Source of the DNA: Cymbidium sinense
Taxonomy: Eukaryota > Streptophyta > Magnoliopsida > Asparagales > Orchidaceae
Assembly: GCA_021442155.1 (NCBI GenBank)
Contig: CM038229.1
Coordinates: 71,382,443 to 71,446,442, forward strand
Direction: 5' to 3'
DNA: 64,000 bases
Shown here: piece after piece, positions 12,491 through 25,164 of the stretch
How positions within the stretch are numbered: position 1 is the stretch's first letter
Layout: each line of letters begins with the position of its first letter
Translations under genes and position numbers: made by a program
The notes under the pieces: model-generated
Databases searched by the model: none
Seen by the model: the letters and a program-made list of their open reading frames with translations, nothing else
What the model was told of the DNA's origin: nothing

Positions 12491-12734
12491 GTCAATCAAA
12501 ATATTTATTTGAGCTTGTAAAGTTGCTTTTGACTTTTTTTTTTTATTGGGATACCGCTTTGCTAACCATAATCAATTATATATCTAGAATATTGATTTGG
12601 ATAATCTTTAAGAGTTGTCCTCTCCAAGAAAGTAAGGATCAAGTTTGATGAATCTTTTCACCCTCAAGAGTAAAATTTTCTTCACCATATAGGTGGTGTT
12701 ATTCTGAACATAAAGTGAGATTGTCAACCATTGT

Positions 12735-12773
12735 GAAGATGTAAAGGGAATGTTCCCACAGATGGTGTCAAAC
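12735..12773 (-). promoter_or_regulatory. Primer-binding site of the non-autonomous element
   Basis: Next to the inner end of the 5' LTR the minus strand reads GTTTGACACCATCTGTGGGA. This resembles the TTGGCGCC(A/G)TCTGTGGGAA primer sites found in plant Tat-type gypsy elements, with a few changes. The long element has GTTTAACGTCGGATGTGGGA at the same place. Confidence 0.6.
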
Positions 12774-13831
12774 TGTTGCATGTTAGAAAACCAATTGCGG
12801 TAGAATAAAAGTTTACGCCTTAGCTTTGTTGTGGGATCCAATACACACACATATATTTTAAGAATGAACAAGAAAACTCCATAATTTTTAAGTGAAAAAA
12901 CCCCACAAAGAGGAGGAAAAATCACGGGGCCTAGCCCAACAAAAATCTTTCACTATATATTTGTTTCAGAGTACAAAGTTTAGATTACGATCATATATGA
13001 GAAAAACTTTATAACGAGAACCCCCGTAACAAATAGCTAGATGGTAATATATTGTTGGTGACTTGGAGATGGTGAATCGCATCAGTGGCAAGCGCAATCA
13101 ATGGTGGTGATGACCCAGCGAAGATGGCAACCAATGCTACGATATAGCGCGGTGATCGAGACATGGTCGTCTTATGAACACGATGGTGAATTATGGCAAT
13201 GCTGATGGTGGCGGGCAATCGGCAACCGGCGATGGTACCGATGGAGGACCGGTGACATGGTGATGGATGATGACGATGGGTGGTCAAAAGTGTGGCGGCA
13301 GGGTGCGCACAACGCGTCAGCGAATGAACCGGTATGATGTCACGGTGGTTTATGGGAGGACGGTGGTGGTGGCGGGGCGGCATGGGCGGTGGAAAGCGGC
13401 CGTCGACAAGCGGTCCACGCCGAAGTGGTGGCACGATTATACTTGGAGGATTTTCAAGCTTTAGAGCTCTCTATTCCCTTTGCTTAAGCCTCGCCTCATG
13501 TGAAGAATGATGAGTTATTTATAGATTAGAGGAGTGTCATTTCTGTAAATACATACAAAATCCAAACTACTCCATCAGACGGCTCGAAATGATTCCTTCG
13601 ATCATCTGATGTATTTTAAGTATTCAATGCTTAAATGAAGTCGAATTAGGAGATCTTAGTTTTTTAGATCCGCCATCAAGATGCTTGATTTGACTATAAA
13701 CACTCTATATTGAGACCGATATCATAAATTTTAATTATATTTTAATCGCTTGATCCGGGTCTTGACTCGTAATCGATTGCTTTGACATCAAGATTCGTGC
13801 TTCGATTAGTGAAATTTTTAGTGTCATATCA
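12774..13831 (-). repeat. Family-1 LTR, 5' LTR of the non-autonomous element
   Basis: Minus-strand LTR from TGATATGACACTAAAAATTT (13831) to ...CTAACATGCAACA (12774), 1058 bp, with TG...CA ends. It has a TATA box near 13512-13524, a CACCG-rich tract (about 13020-13440, the source of the 141-codon open frame) and a CCTCCTCTTTGTGGGG block near the R/U5 end. It aligns along its whole length with the plus-strand LTR at 35359-36433. Confidence 0.85.
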
Positions 13832-13837
13832 ATCATT

Positions 13838-14671
13838 ATATATATAATATATATGTTGATTTAAGGTTATTCGACCGATGCAACGTCAGCGCCGCAATCG
13901 GAGACCGCTTGATTCTGATTGGGCCAAATTGAGTCAATTTATTTCAAAATGCACATTATTATTTCGATCACTGATTTTCATGCACTCATGTATTGAGTCA
14001 ATTACTTGATGAGATTTACATTTTAAAGTTAACGGTGCAATCAATTTCACAAATGGAGGTCATTTGGTTTACGTCGGTGCCTTCTATACTCGATATGCGT
14101 GCGTGCGCGTTGACGACTCGATCATTTGATCGGTTGATCATAAAGTCATGCAATATTTATATTCTAATTAGTTTTGATATTTTGAATGCGATGGCAAAGT
14201 CCGTTCATAGATATGAGGTCATTTGGGCTGACTTTGGTGACGTCCAGTGTATTTCAGTCTCGATTTGTGCACTGTCACTTCCATCATTCAACATTTGCAT
14301 AGACTAGTCCGAATTGAGCTGGATAGTCTCATTTGGTAGTTTTCAATGTTTCAAAGCTAACTATGTGATCAATTTTATGAACGGAGGTCGTTTGGATATC
14401 ATCGCAGCTTCCCAACCTCGATATACATTTCGACACATTGATAGCTCGATCGGTTGATCGGTTGATCTTTAGATTATGAAATATTTATATTCTGATCAAT
14501 TTCAATATTTTGAATACGACGATGAAGTCCATTCATCGATCGGATATCATTTCGACCATTTTTGATGGCGTTCAGTACATTTTGATCCCCGATTTGCGCA
14601 CTGTCACTTTTGAAGTCCGTCGAATTAGACTTGTGAGCTTGACTCGACTTATGACACATATATGGAGATCA
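13838..14671 (-). repeat. Fragment of a family-2 LTR (outer end)
   Basis: Clear similarity to the end of the 4.1 kb LTR at about 51370-51899. Shared words are AAATTGAGTCAATTT, TTTATGAACGGAGGTC, TTTGCGCACTGTC, GTC(C/T)GTCGAATTAGACTTG, and the terminal GACACATAT..GAG(A/G)TCAACA. There are two diverged sub-units of about 400 bp in tandem. No polypurine tract follows at 14672, so this is an LTR piece without its element. The open frames 13993-14307 and 14474-14707 have no recognisable product. Confidence 0.65.
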
Positions 14672-14813
14672 ACAAAATTAAAAGTATGTTTTTTAAAAAT
14701 TAATTAAAACCTTATTTTCAAACATATTTTTTATAATTTATAGTAATTTTAATCATTTTGTATTTTCATTTGGTTGGATAAAAATTAGGCAACATAAGAT
14801 TGATATTTAACTT
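14672..14813. other. Short AT-rich spacer ending in a target duplication
   Basis: No feature except AACTT at 14809-14813, the left copy of the solo-LTR target duplication. Confidence 0.6.
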
Positions 14814-15980
14814 TGATACGTTACTGAAAACTCTTCTAGTTAAAGCACAAATCTTAATGTATGTGTTATTGAATATCACTTGAAATTAAAATCTTAATTT
14901 TTCAAACTCTATTTTGATCATCATAGAGCTGATATAAAATACTTTGATTAGATTGAAAGTAATACGGTGACAGCTCATCAAGCACTTAAAATATAATTAA
15001 AAACTTTGAGATATTAGTCAGATTCCTAAATAGCTTCTAAATATAGAATGTTTATAGTCAAATTGAGCGTCTTGACAAGTCGGATCTAACAAGCCTAAGA
15101 TCTCTTAATTCTGACTTCATTTGATCTTTCAAATACTTAAAATACATGAGATGATTGAAGTAATCATTTTGAGCAGTCTAATAGAGTTGTTTGGATTTTG
15201 CTTGTATTTACAGAAATGTCACTCCAATAATCTATAAATAGCCCCTCATTCTTCATATGAGGGACCGAAGCTAAAGAGAAGAGAGCTCTGATACTTGAAA
15301 AATCTCAAGCCATAATCAGGCCACCGCCCGACCGTCGTTGGACCATTGCCGGCCGTCGCCGTCGGTCACCACCGCCGGTTTCCACCGTTCGACAGTCACC
15401 GGATCACCGCCGACTGCCGTCGCCAGTCTACCGCCAGCTGCCATCGCTCGATCGTCATCGGGTCACTACTAGTTACCATTGTTGGTCACCGCCGGCCGCC
15501 ACTACCGATCACCATCGCCAGGTGTCACCGCCCAACTGTCGTCGGGTCACCACCGGCCACGACTTTTGTTCACCGTCCACCACCGATCACCACCGCCAGC
15601 TATCGCCACTAGTTACAACCACCATCATCGAATCATTGCTGTTGACCGCCACCTGACCATCGCTTGATCGTTGTCGTTGGATCGTCAAATTACTACCTCA
15701 AGCAAAGCCTTCGTCGCTGATCTAGTGAAGCTTCTCACAAAACCTACTATTGTAAGCTATCCTTCCCTAACTTTGGATACTGGATAATAATTATAACAAA
15801 TTATGATATAATGAAATTATTTCTAAGTAGGCTAGGCCGCGTGGTTTTTCTCTTCTTGGGTTTTCCACGTAAAAATCCTAATGTCTCTCAAACATTTTCG
15901 CTATGTGTGCAAAACTTTCGTGCAATGCTAAGACATCGAATTCTCCTACTCTACCAACCTGAATCTTCGTGCATGCAACA
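14814..15980 (+). mobile_element. Solo family-1 LTR with 5 bp target duplication
   Basis: Begins TGATACGTTACTGAAAAC and ends GTGCATGCAACA, 1167 bp, with all family-1 LTR landmarks in order: TATA box CTATAAATAG at 15231-15240, GAGAAGAGAGCTCT, CACCG-rich tract at about 15310-15680, GGGTTTTCCACGTAAAA. It is flanked by AACTT on both sides (14809-14813 and 15981-15985), the 5 bp duplication expected of a gypsy integration. No primer site or internal sequence follows, so recombination between two LTRs has removed the rest. Confidence 0.88.
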
Positions 15981-15985
15981 AACTT

Positions 15986-17425
15986 AATAGAATTTAATAA
16001 AAGAGCCTCATGGGAACAATACTAAACTCATAATTGCATTACTTGAATGACTTGTGCATTTGCGTTTATGGATTTATCCCAATCAAGTTGAGCCCTACAT
16101 ATTTAGTTTGTATGTATTGTTCGTAATTGTAAATAATATCTTTTGTAATCATGTTAATTGTGTTTCGTTGAGAAAATAAAATTGAGATATAATTCTTATA
16201 AATAAATCTTTTTTGATGTAAATAGTACAATATCAAAAATTAATTTCATGTTTCTTACTTCTATTTTTGCTATGATTTGATGATTTATGTGGGGCTCTAT
16301 TCCTTGCAAAGTCCTTCCAAAAAAAAATCCTAAATTGTTTAGAGGGCATGTAAATTAATTGATGTAATCTAATATTAAGGAATGAGTCAAATCAAGCTCA
16401 TGTGATGTACCTAGTTCAATATAGATTATTGTAATGTTAGGCTCGCTTTAGGTTTGGACATTACATGTTATGTCCAAATTAAAAAAAGATAGGATCATTC
16501 TAGTTCCCCTCTTTTACCTCCATAACCTCTTGCATTGCCTCACCATCTACCTTTAAGTCATATGATATTTATAACTAGAAAAAGATTCATTCTAACTATC
16601 CACAATCATGTCCACTTCTTTTTACTCCATCTCACATGCAACTTTATGATTGCAATTCCTTATCATTAGAAGAAGCATACTTTCATGGCACTTAATTGTC
16701 TCCATAAACCTCATGCATTGAGCCTTAGATAGATAAGCATATATTACAAAATTTCCAACATGTCTTAATCCTAAGACTCACTAATGACCAAGAGTGATAT
16801 GAGCTAGTGTAATATGTTGGCATATGTAGATAAAATGTTAAGTTAGTTGAAGTTGTAATGACTTCTATGTCACTTTTGCACATCTATGGTCTTTGATTTG
16901 CCCTCCACATCGTGACACGACTTCAACTCCTACTAAGCTATGTACTTGCACCTCACACTAACAATGCTTTCTCCTCCACACCTCCACTCACAATTCATTA
17001 GACAAACCTCTAACTTTGTCCTAGAAACTTCATTTTGAGATCCATCCTTCTCATGTCCTAAATTCAATTATTATTATTATTTGATTTAGGACTTATTTTA
17101 ATTTTAATTAAACATAAGGAATTAGTATCTTGAATTAAAAATTAAATATATTTATTTTATGCTATATTTAAAATATTGTTGGATTTTAAAAACTTATAAC
17201 CATAGTGCCCAAAAAAAAAAGGTGCATAAATTTCATTGTAAAAATAAAACTTAAAACTTATCTATTTATAAAAAAAGATCATCTTTGAATCTCTATTTTT
17301 AAATTTTTATTCAAATATTTAAATTTATAAAATTTTAAAGTTAAATTTATTTTGTTATCAAAATTTTAATGAGTTAACTCTCATATGTATGTTAATTCTC
17401 ATATGTATGGTTTTTTTGGCCACGG
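15986..17425. other. AT-rich spacer upstream of the L29 gene
   Basis: No recognisable gene or repeat family. The last few hundred bases are very AT-rich. At 17380-17412 the word TCATATGTATG occurs twice. The L29 promoter and 5' UTR must lie in the right part. I see no clear TATA box within 100 bp of the presumed start, only CT-rich stretches (ATTCTTCTATTTGTTCTTATCC, 17449-17470). Confidence 0.5.
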
Positions 17426-17542
17426 ATGAAAATCCTGAAGCATTTTCGATTCTTCTATTTGTTCTTATCCAGTGTCCATCCACACTGCAACGGCTTCCTC
17501 TGCTCGCAAAGACTGAAAGAGAGCACAGCGGGGAAGAAAAAG

Positions 17543-17905
17543 ATGGCGCTAGGGCTCTGGTTACCTTCAACTCATTCTCTTTACTCCTCCCCGTGCCCCC
17601 CCACAACCTCCTTTTCAAACAGAAAAGCATTTCCTCTTCCATCTTTAATCTCTTCATTCCACGGGATCCGAATTCAGAGTTATGCTGCTAAAGCTCTACG
17701 GCCACCCTCCTTACGCCAGAGTGGAGGACGCATGCTGGTTAGGGCTGCGAAGAGGGAGGAGGAGTTGAAGGAGTTACGAGGCCGGTCGACAGAGGAGCTA
17801 AATGAGGAGGTCATTGACCTTAAGGGGGAGCTTTTCATGCTCAGGCTTCAGAGATCTGCCAGGAACGAATTCAAATCCAGTGAGTTCCGACGCATGCGGA
17901 AAAGG
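17543..17905 (+). CDS. RPL29: Plastid ribosomal protein L29, exon 1 (residues 1-121)
   Basis: Nuclear gene for a large-subunit (50S) protein of plastid ribosomes, imported into the chloroplast. Residues 1 to about 69 are a Ser/Pro/Arg-rich transit peptide without acidic residues, ending at LVRAA just before KREEELKELR. The L29 helical core follows, with VIDLKGELFMLRLQRSARNE at 90-109 and KSSEFRRMRKR at 111-121. The ATG at 17543 has a good context (AAGATGG). The frame is open up to another ATG at 17426, but that would lengthen the transit peptide by 39 residues with no gain. The exon ends in AAAAGG before GTAAAT, phase 0. It joins exon 2 at 28574 without any change of frame. Total 179 residues, close to the usual length for plant plastid L29. 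Confidence 0.92.
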
Positions 17906-19493
17906 GTAAATTTCTGTTCTTTTTTTTTTTCCTTCCTTGCAGGTCATGTTGCTCTGCTTCTAATGGGAGGAGGAACCATCTTATTTATTTTCGTTGCAGT
18001 TATTCTTTTGGAATGGGAAAATTGATACTTTGTTGCACAGATTTATCTGCTTCCATTTCTGAATTGTTCATTGAATAATTTCACCCTCTTGGAAGTTGAG
18101 TGCTCAAGCACAAATCATACACACTTATGCCGATTCTGGGATCCAATACATCTTGGATAGTGGCAAAGCTCTTAACCAACCGGCTTAGGGATGGACAACA
18201 ATCTGCTGTGTCATTGGGATCTACTTAGTTCTGGAGCTTGCGTTGGATCATATGACTACTTAGGGGGAGTTGTGGATAGGTTTCTGGATTGAAAATTGTG
18301 CTAATTTGCATTGAAGGTTGGGATTAGACCAAAATTTATAACTAGAGTATTTAATATTTATAGGTATTGCACTAAATCTCCTAAATTCTCATTCAATATG
18401 TTAATATTGGGAACTAGAGATGGGTCTTCAGGACTGTTTTCTCTTTATGATGTAGGTTCAGTAGGAGGAAATATTTGTTATCATATGCTCTTGAGTATAC
18501 TGATTAATATGGCTTCTTAAGTTTGACATATAATTTAACCAATAGAATGCAAATTGCCTTCCTTCAGTCTAATATAATGGAAAAGTTTAACTTATGGCTC
18601 AGGTTTTCTGTGCATCATGGTCTGTTGTGTCTTGGTCTGGATTTGAGGTCTGCTTGTCAAGGAAATAGGCCGAGAATTGAAAGTTAAAGGCTAAAATTGG
18701 TCAAAGATATAAAGTTTATTTCTTTTTTTATTTCTTTTCACATTCATATTGATCCATGATTTCAATTCAGGGTTATGCTTTGTTTGATGTATTGTGTTGA
18801 TGGTTTAGATTTTTTTAAAAGAACCTTTCCCAAGAAAATAGGCTGTAAATAATGATGGGATTATTGTAAATTCAACTTGTTTGCATTTGAATATTTGGAG
18901 TGCTGTGGACTTCATGTCAATTTGGTGTGATGCAATTTAACATCTAATTTTGCATAATAAATGTTGATCTCCTGAAACCTAGTGATATTATTTTGTTTTT
19001 AGTAATATTATGCTGGGAACATTGTGTCACAAAATCTATGAAATTTATGAAAATGAGTTTTAATTACATATTTACCTAGTTTTTTTGAAGTAGTTGTTAT
19101 AATTTACTATAGTTTATATGCTGTTAGAATTATTCATGCTTCTTAGATCCAAGCAATTTGAATGGATCAAATTACAGAAATATTTCTAAAACAATCAAAA
19201 TAAAATGAAGAATATTGATATGGCACATGATAATCTTGCATTGAGCATCATAATTATTAAAACAAATACCTTGAGTGACTACGGAACATAGGACCACCTA
19301 AGAAAATCATGGTCGTAGAGGAAGGCTTCTTCACTATTATTTTTTTCTTTGTTTCCTACATCTTTCAATCTTCAATCTCCGTTGGATAGTGGAGAGGGGG
19401 ATAAAAAGGAATATGAGGCTTTAGCAAGAAGTTTCTCATATTCATTTTTAATTTTTCTTCGTTACCATCTTTTTAAGTTATGCAAAGGAGAAA

Positions 19494-19496
<3 letters not shown>

Positions 19497-19529
<33 letters not shown>
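19497..19529. repeat. (GA)n microsatellite
   Basis: About 16 GA dinucleotides in the L29 intron. Confidence 0.95.
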
Positions 19530-19532
<3 letters not shown>

Positions 19533-21689
19533 GCTAATTGATTAAAAATTTCAAAATGTGGACTTGCCATTAAACCATGAGTGACTATGAGTAGGCTAGA
19601 AGAGCCCACACCTTAAGCAAAGGTAAAAGGATTGATGACTTTGTAATAACAGGGACCTCAGGTGGATAGGAATCTATATTTGGTGTGTTGCTCTTAAGAG
19701 TCCTTTTTTACAAGTGAAATGTCCTTTTCAATGCCATCAAATGTGTCAGACATCTTCGGGGCATTATTGTCAAATTGGAGCTAGATGGAAGTATTGCAAT
19801 TAACAAGGTATTATTTTACTCAATAAACCTTTTTTCCTTTATTTATGAGAAAGACATTTCAAAGTCACAAAATGATAACCATTACATTAAGCTATGTTAT
19901 AAAATAACACATTTTTTATTCTAAGTTTTTAATAATTACATTATGTTAGCCTAAAGTACACATTTGAATAACTTATTTTGTTAAACTATTTAAGTTTGTT
20001 GCATACCTAGCATATTGCAATCTTCACTAATTATTTTTCTTTACCGTCTATGCCTTCTGATATATTGCTAAATGAAACTTCAAATATTGATTCAATTTAT
20101 GAGTGTTATGATAATAGGGATTTTGATTAGTTCTGTTAAGAATCAAATCTGTTTATCAAACAAAATCTATTTTGAACTAAAATGTTGAGAGTTAGTAATC
20201 CAAATTTGTTGGAACTAATATATCAAATTCAAATTGTAGAAAAAAAATAATAAAAATTTTAGGTGATGCAATGGAAATTGATCTCCATAACCCAACAAGC
20301 ACCCTATCAGAGATTAGATTTCTAATGTATGGCCCTGAATGTATCAATTCTATATGGTACCTAAAGAGCATCACCCTCTCAAAGGGCTAACTTGGCATGA
20401 CCTTAATAGTGTAAATGATGTTTGAACTTAATGCCCATAAGAAACCTTAGAAACACGTTTGCTACATACTGGCATGGATCCATTGTCACCAAAAATGCAT
20501 TTACCATTGAATATTCTTACCCCCTTACATGATTGTGGTATGTTACAATGGTTGATTTAACAATAGTATAGATAGTACAACATAAGATTGATTTGCTTGA
20601 TCTTCTCTAATTATCTTTCCTCTTTTTGGTTTTATAATTTGATTTACATCTAAGAAGCTAGCCCTTTTTTCTTATTCAAATCTTAGCGCTTTAACACAGA
20701 GATATAAAAATGAAGCAAGTCCACATGAAGTTGCACCTACAACACATATAGTCATTAACTCTCATCCTTTTATGGCAACCAACACCCTTGCAAACTTAAG
20801 GACTTTATGATCTTCATACAACCTATTTTCTTGATCATTGAGAGCACTCAAAGATATTACATTGTAAAATTTGCTACATGTTTGACTCCTATCAAAGTTT
20901 TAATTACACCATCTTACATCCTTAATTTTATAGTTCCTATGCTAGTCATTCTGCATGCATCATTATTTCCTATACAAACGTAGCTATACACTCATAATTG
21001 AAAAACAACTCATCATGAGGGCATGTGAAATATCTAGAGCCAATTAATCATTGCCTTTGGTGGTCACCTGAAGAGCATCTTTTGGATTTTCACCATATCA
21101 AACTACAACATTAGTATTTGCTGACTTATCCTTATGTATGCCATTTGCAAACTCCATATTTAAAGTGTGATAAATTTCTCTTAATGTACTCTTTTATCAT
21201 GTAATAAAAGCAAGTCATGTATTTGTACCTATTATGGTCATAGGTAGTTGTAAAAATACTCCCTTTTATAAATATTTGTGTAACAGCAGGTTAGGAATTC
21301 TTATTTTACTGTGGTAATTTGCCACAAAGGGAGGTGGTTACATTAGTGGAGAAGGGTGGTGGTGGCCATGGACATATGACTTAGTAATACTAGTTTTGAG
21401 GAGATTTATTGAGAACCAAGTTTGTTAACCAAACAAACTCTGCTTTGAGTAGATTTATTGAGCTGCCAAGTAAATTTGTTAGAATTATTTTTTAAAATCA
21501 TTTATGCAAAGGAAACAAAAAAAAACTAGAATTTAAGAAATAAAGATAAATTCTTCTCTATAACTCAATAGTTGGAAAACCACACACAAAATACTTTAGT
21601 AGAAAAGAAATAGGGTGCTTGAGCTTTTTTATGACTAAAATGCTTGAGAAGCATCTTCAATCACAAGTAGTTTTTGTATTTTTTGGGGG

Positions 21690-21857
21690 CTGTTGGGGTA
21701 GAGGTAGACTTAAGAAGACTTGGTTAGGTTGTATAAAAAATGATCTTATTTTATTAAAATTAAATAAGAATTTGACGATTAATTGAATATAATGGAGAAA
21801 GATTCATGTAGCCAACCCCAATGTAATGGGATAAAGGTTTTTTTATTGTTGTTTTGT
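21690..21857 (+). mobile_element. RTE LINE 3' end, short fragment
   Basis: GGGTAGAGGTAGACTTAAG, TTGTATAAAAAATGATCTTA, CCCAATGTAATGGGATAAAGG and ATTGTTGTTTT correspond in order to the 3' terminal part of the LINE at 44276-44980 (reverse complemented), including the sequence before the (TTG)n tail. Only the last ~170 bp are present and the frame is broken. It lies 210 bp from another such end in opposite orientation. Confidence 0.7.
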
Positions 21858-22065
21858 ATTTGTCTATCTAGCCAATTATAAAATTGGTGTAGAAACAGTT
21901 GTTTATAGCTATTATAAGTAAAGTAGTCAATGTTGTTTGAATAATCTAAGAGTTTGACTATTTTATGCTGCTACATGTGGTCAAATGACATAAATACCCT
22001 TCATATTGAAGCACATTAATATAGTTATTGTTATGGAACATAAGCTCGAGTTAGATTGACACTTG

Positions 22066-22290
22066 AACAACAACAACAACAACAATAATATAACTTAACT
22101 AGGTGCTACATAATGAATCCTTCGCCTATCATTGGTCCTATTATGTGTCAAATTCTCATTTAATTCAAGATATCAAGATCATTTTTTATACATCTTAACC
22201 AAATATTTTTCTTTCTACCTTTAACAAACAAAATCTAATGCATCTACTCTCCTAACGGGACAACACTACCATTGCCGGCCCCAAGTCCGG
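22066..22290 (-). mobile_element. RTE LINE 3' end, short fragment, opposite orientation
   Basis: Starts with (AAC)n, the complement of a (TTG)n tail. It continues with GAATCCTTCGCCTATCATTG, CCTATTATGTGTCAAATTCT, ATACATCTTAACC and AATCTAATGCATCTACTCTC, all shared with the LINE copies at 25122 and 44276. The right edge near 22260-22300 changes to GC-richer sequence (GGCCCCAAGTCCGGATGCAA) that I cannot assign. Confidence 0.75.
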
Positions 22291-23101
22291 ATGCAAAGTG
22301 GAGGGTTGCAGTAGTCGACAAATAAGCGTAAATTATGAAATAATACTGAATCCTTAGATTGACACTTGAACCTTACACAAAAATAACATAGTATCATATC
22401 ACAATTTTAGCAATAAAAAAATTATATGGTCACTATTTCATAAAACAACAGGATTTTTATTTTTTATTTTTTATAACAATCAACACCATGAAGTTGTTTT
22501 GAAGTGCATTTATCCAAAATAGACAACTAACTCTTGATAAAAAGAATAAAGCACTACAATGTAATTTATTTTGTTTGAGCAACTCGATCTATTCATGTGC
22601 ACTTTTTGTCTCCAACTCATAGTCCACATCAATTTCTTCAAAATCCATCATTGATTGACCAATTTGATACTCATGTAGGAATATCATATATAATGATCAA
22701 TTTTTTCAAATGTCAATCAATTGATTAGTTACGTCTCAACGTATAGAGTGGCCCTTATTGACTGCCTTTTGTCCTTGATTTTTTTTCTTTGGAAATCAAT
22801 ATATGGTATTTTTATCATAAAATAATTTTAGGTTTCATCGTTGGTTTGGATATTCAACATCCAAAATATACTAATAAGATGTAAATATTAGTTATTGTAA
22901 AAAAAGAGTTTATATGCACAAATAAATTATTATTGACTTTGTAATTTTCCTTGCTAATTAGGAGATGATATGGAAAAGTTGTTTTGATTGTATTGAGTAG
23001 CAAATTTGAAAATATGATTATGATGTGTAATTTTTCCTAGCCCAACATGTTGAAGTTGTACATTGCCATTACATTTTTGTTTTGTGTTGTTTATCATAAA
23101 T

Positions 23102-23104
<3 letters not shown>

Positions 23105-23188
<84 letters not shown>
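23105..23188. repeat. (TA)n microsatellite
   Basis: Uninterrupted run of about 41 TA units in the L29 intron. Confidence 0.97.
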
Positions 23189-23189
<1 letters not shown>

Positions 23190-25121
23190 CTTTAGGAAGA
23201 TGAACATCTACATTGGCTAGATCAATTCCTTCAATGCAATCCATAACATGGTTTGATTAAGCTTTTGAGTAAATTGTATATCATTCAAAACTAAATCATG
23301 AAAGGATATCTTAAAATATGACATATCGAGTATCATTAGAAATCTCAAATCTCTTTTAGTGTGTCTTGAACACTAGGATTTAGGGTCTTTGCAACTTCAA
23401 TATACAATCATGTTAGAGCTTCTAGGACTAAAATTATACTAATAGTTTCACTCAAATGGTGGAATTGCTTGCATATTGGCCTTATCAATTTATTATGAGA
23501 TAAAATGTATAATGTGATAGCTAGTACTTCCCTTGGGTTCTTGTTGAGCCATGCGAGCCATAGACACTGTGCGAATCATGCTAATGATCAATAATATGAA
23601 GCCTTCTAGAATGACTTGCTAATAGATCTCCTATGTATTTCTCTCCAAAAAAAAGAGGTCGTGCATGGGCCATGGAGTTATATATATGTTTTGATAGTAA
23701 CTATTTATGACTTCCGGTTGTTATAGATGTGTTTCTAAACTGAATTGTTTCTCCATTTTGACTCATCTTATTATTTTTGATTATTGTCGCAATTACAAAA
23801 TGACATTAATTAGATTACACTTCAAACAACAAGCAAAAACCATAACAACTAATTTTTGCGTTCATTACTCAAAATTAATCATCGAAGTTCATAAATGAAT
23901 GAGTTTAAGATAAGATCCATTCATGATCAAAAACTACTAAGCAAATGCAAGACATATAAAGTGCATAGACCCAAAAAGTCAGCATAAATACAATAAAATA
24001 TATTATTAAACATCTTGATCTCAAAGAAGTACTGGAGATAGCCAACAACCATTGCCAGAAAATTTTTTTTGTAATTATATTGGGTGACATGTTTTTAATT
24101 ATTCCAAGTTTTTGATCAACTATGTTAATTGTGCTAGTAAACATTTATCAATGCCAATGAATTTGACCATATTCTCAGATTTTTACATGTATAAACTAAT
24201 TATGAAATATGTTTATTTAAAAATTAATAAATTTTTTTTTTCTTTCATCAGGACTATAAATGAACCAAATCAAGCCGAGTACCACATTGTTTAAGCTTGT
24301 TCATTTATTTTCTTATTGAGTTCAACTTGAGTTTGAATGTGATCCAAGTTTTAAATTTTGTTAACCTTATCTATTAGTTTCTTATTGATTTGGAGTTGAA
24401 ATTGAGCTTTATTCAAGCCTTATTAGATATATTAATGCTACTAATTTAATTTTACTTTATAATTATTAGGCGTTTTTGTATTTATAATTTTAATGAAAAT
24501 TGAAATAATTCATTTGGTACTATTTAAATTGTTTGACAATGTTTAAACATTAATAAGAAAATATTTAAATCTACTTATCATGCTATTTATTTGGTTTTTA
24601 ATCATATATATACATATAATAATATACATAATTTTTAAAGCATAAAAAAGAGAAATTGATACAATAACATAGAATATGTTATCAAATATATAATAAAGCT
24701 GTCATTGAATGAGCATTTTATCATCCTCTTAGTGATATACTTGTTATAGATCAAACAAGCTGGCTGATGAATATAAATAAAATGAGTGTTAAATAAAAAA
24801 ACATAAGTAATTGTGTTATATGATGAGTTTTGTTATTTATTGAGCGCAATTATTTACTTATAGCACACCTTATGCTAATTTGACCAAATGTTGTAGTCTT
24901 TTTGAATAATTGTGTTTGCCACTATCATCTTTATTTTTCATGTGTTCCTTTGAAGGATCATTTGAACTTCCTCATTGATCAGAATCCTCATGATAATCCA
25001 TATCATCAGGTAATCCTTAACTGGGAATCCAAGGATGCCCATTGGAACCACATTTTCATGTGTCAAATAAAGTTTCTCTCTCAATTTGGAATCTATATTG
25101 TAATACCTAAATTTCTTTGCA

Positions 25122-25124
25122 GCT

Positions 25125-25164
<40 letters not shown>

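Larger units (their letters stand above)
7869..13831 (-). mobile_element. Non-autonomous family-1 LTR retrotransposon, array-filled (no gag-pol)
   Basis: Read on the minus strand the order is LTR (13831-12774), PBS-like leader (12773 downward), 72 bp repeats (about 12490-11450), a single-copy anchor (11450-11380), 82 bp repeats (11380-10850), 90 bp-type repeats (about 10740-9470), AT/AC-rich tail, hairpin plus purine tract (8929-8884), LTR (8883-7869). The same segments occur in the same order in the long element at 35359-46623, so this looks like a deletion derivative that lost gag, pol and the antisense ORF. ATCAT lies right of 13831 and also at 7864-7868, a possible target duplication. The two LTRs differ noticeably, so the element is old or a recombinant. 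Confidence 0.7.

Noticed and set aside
17358..17691. Open frames overlapping L29 exon 1 on both strands
   Set aside because: Shadows of the L29 coding region. Only the frame from 17543 gives a transit peptide and L29 core.
22260..22330. tRNA- or SINE-like segment GGCCCCAAGTCCGGATGCAA
   Set aside because: No A and B boxes or cloverleaf could be drawn; too short to support.
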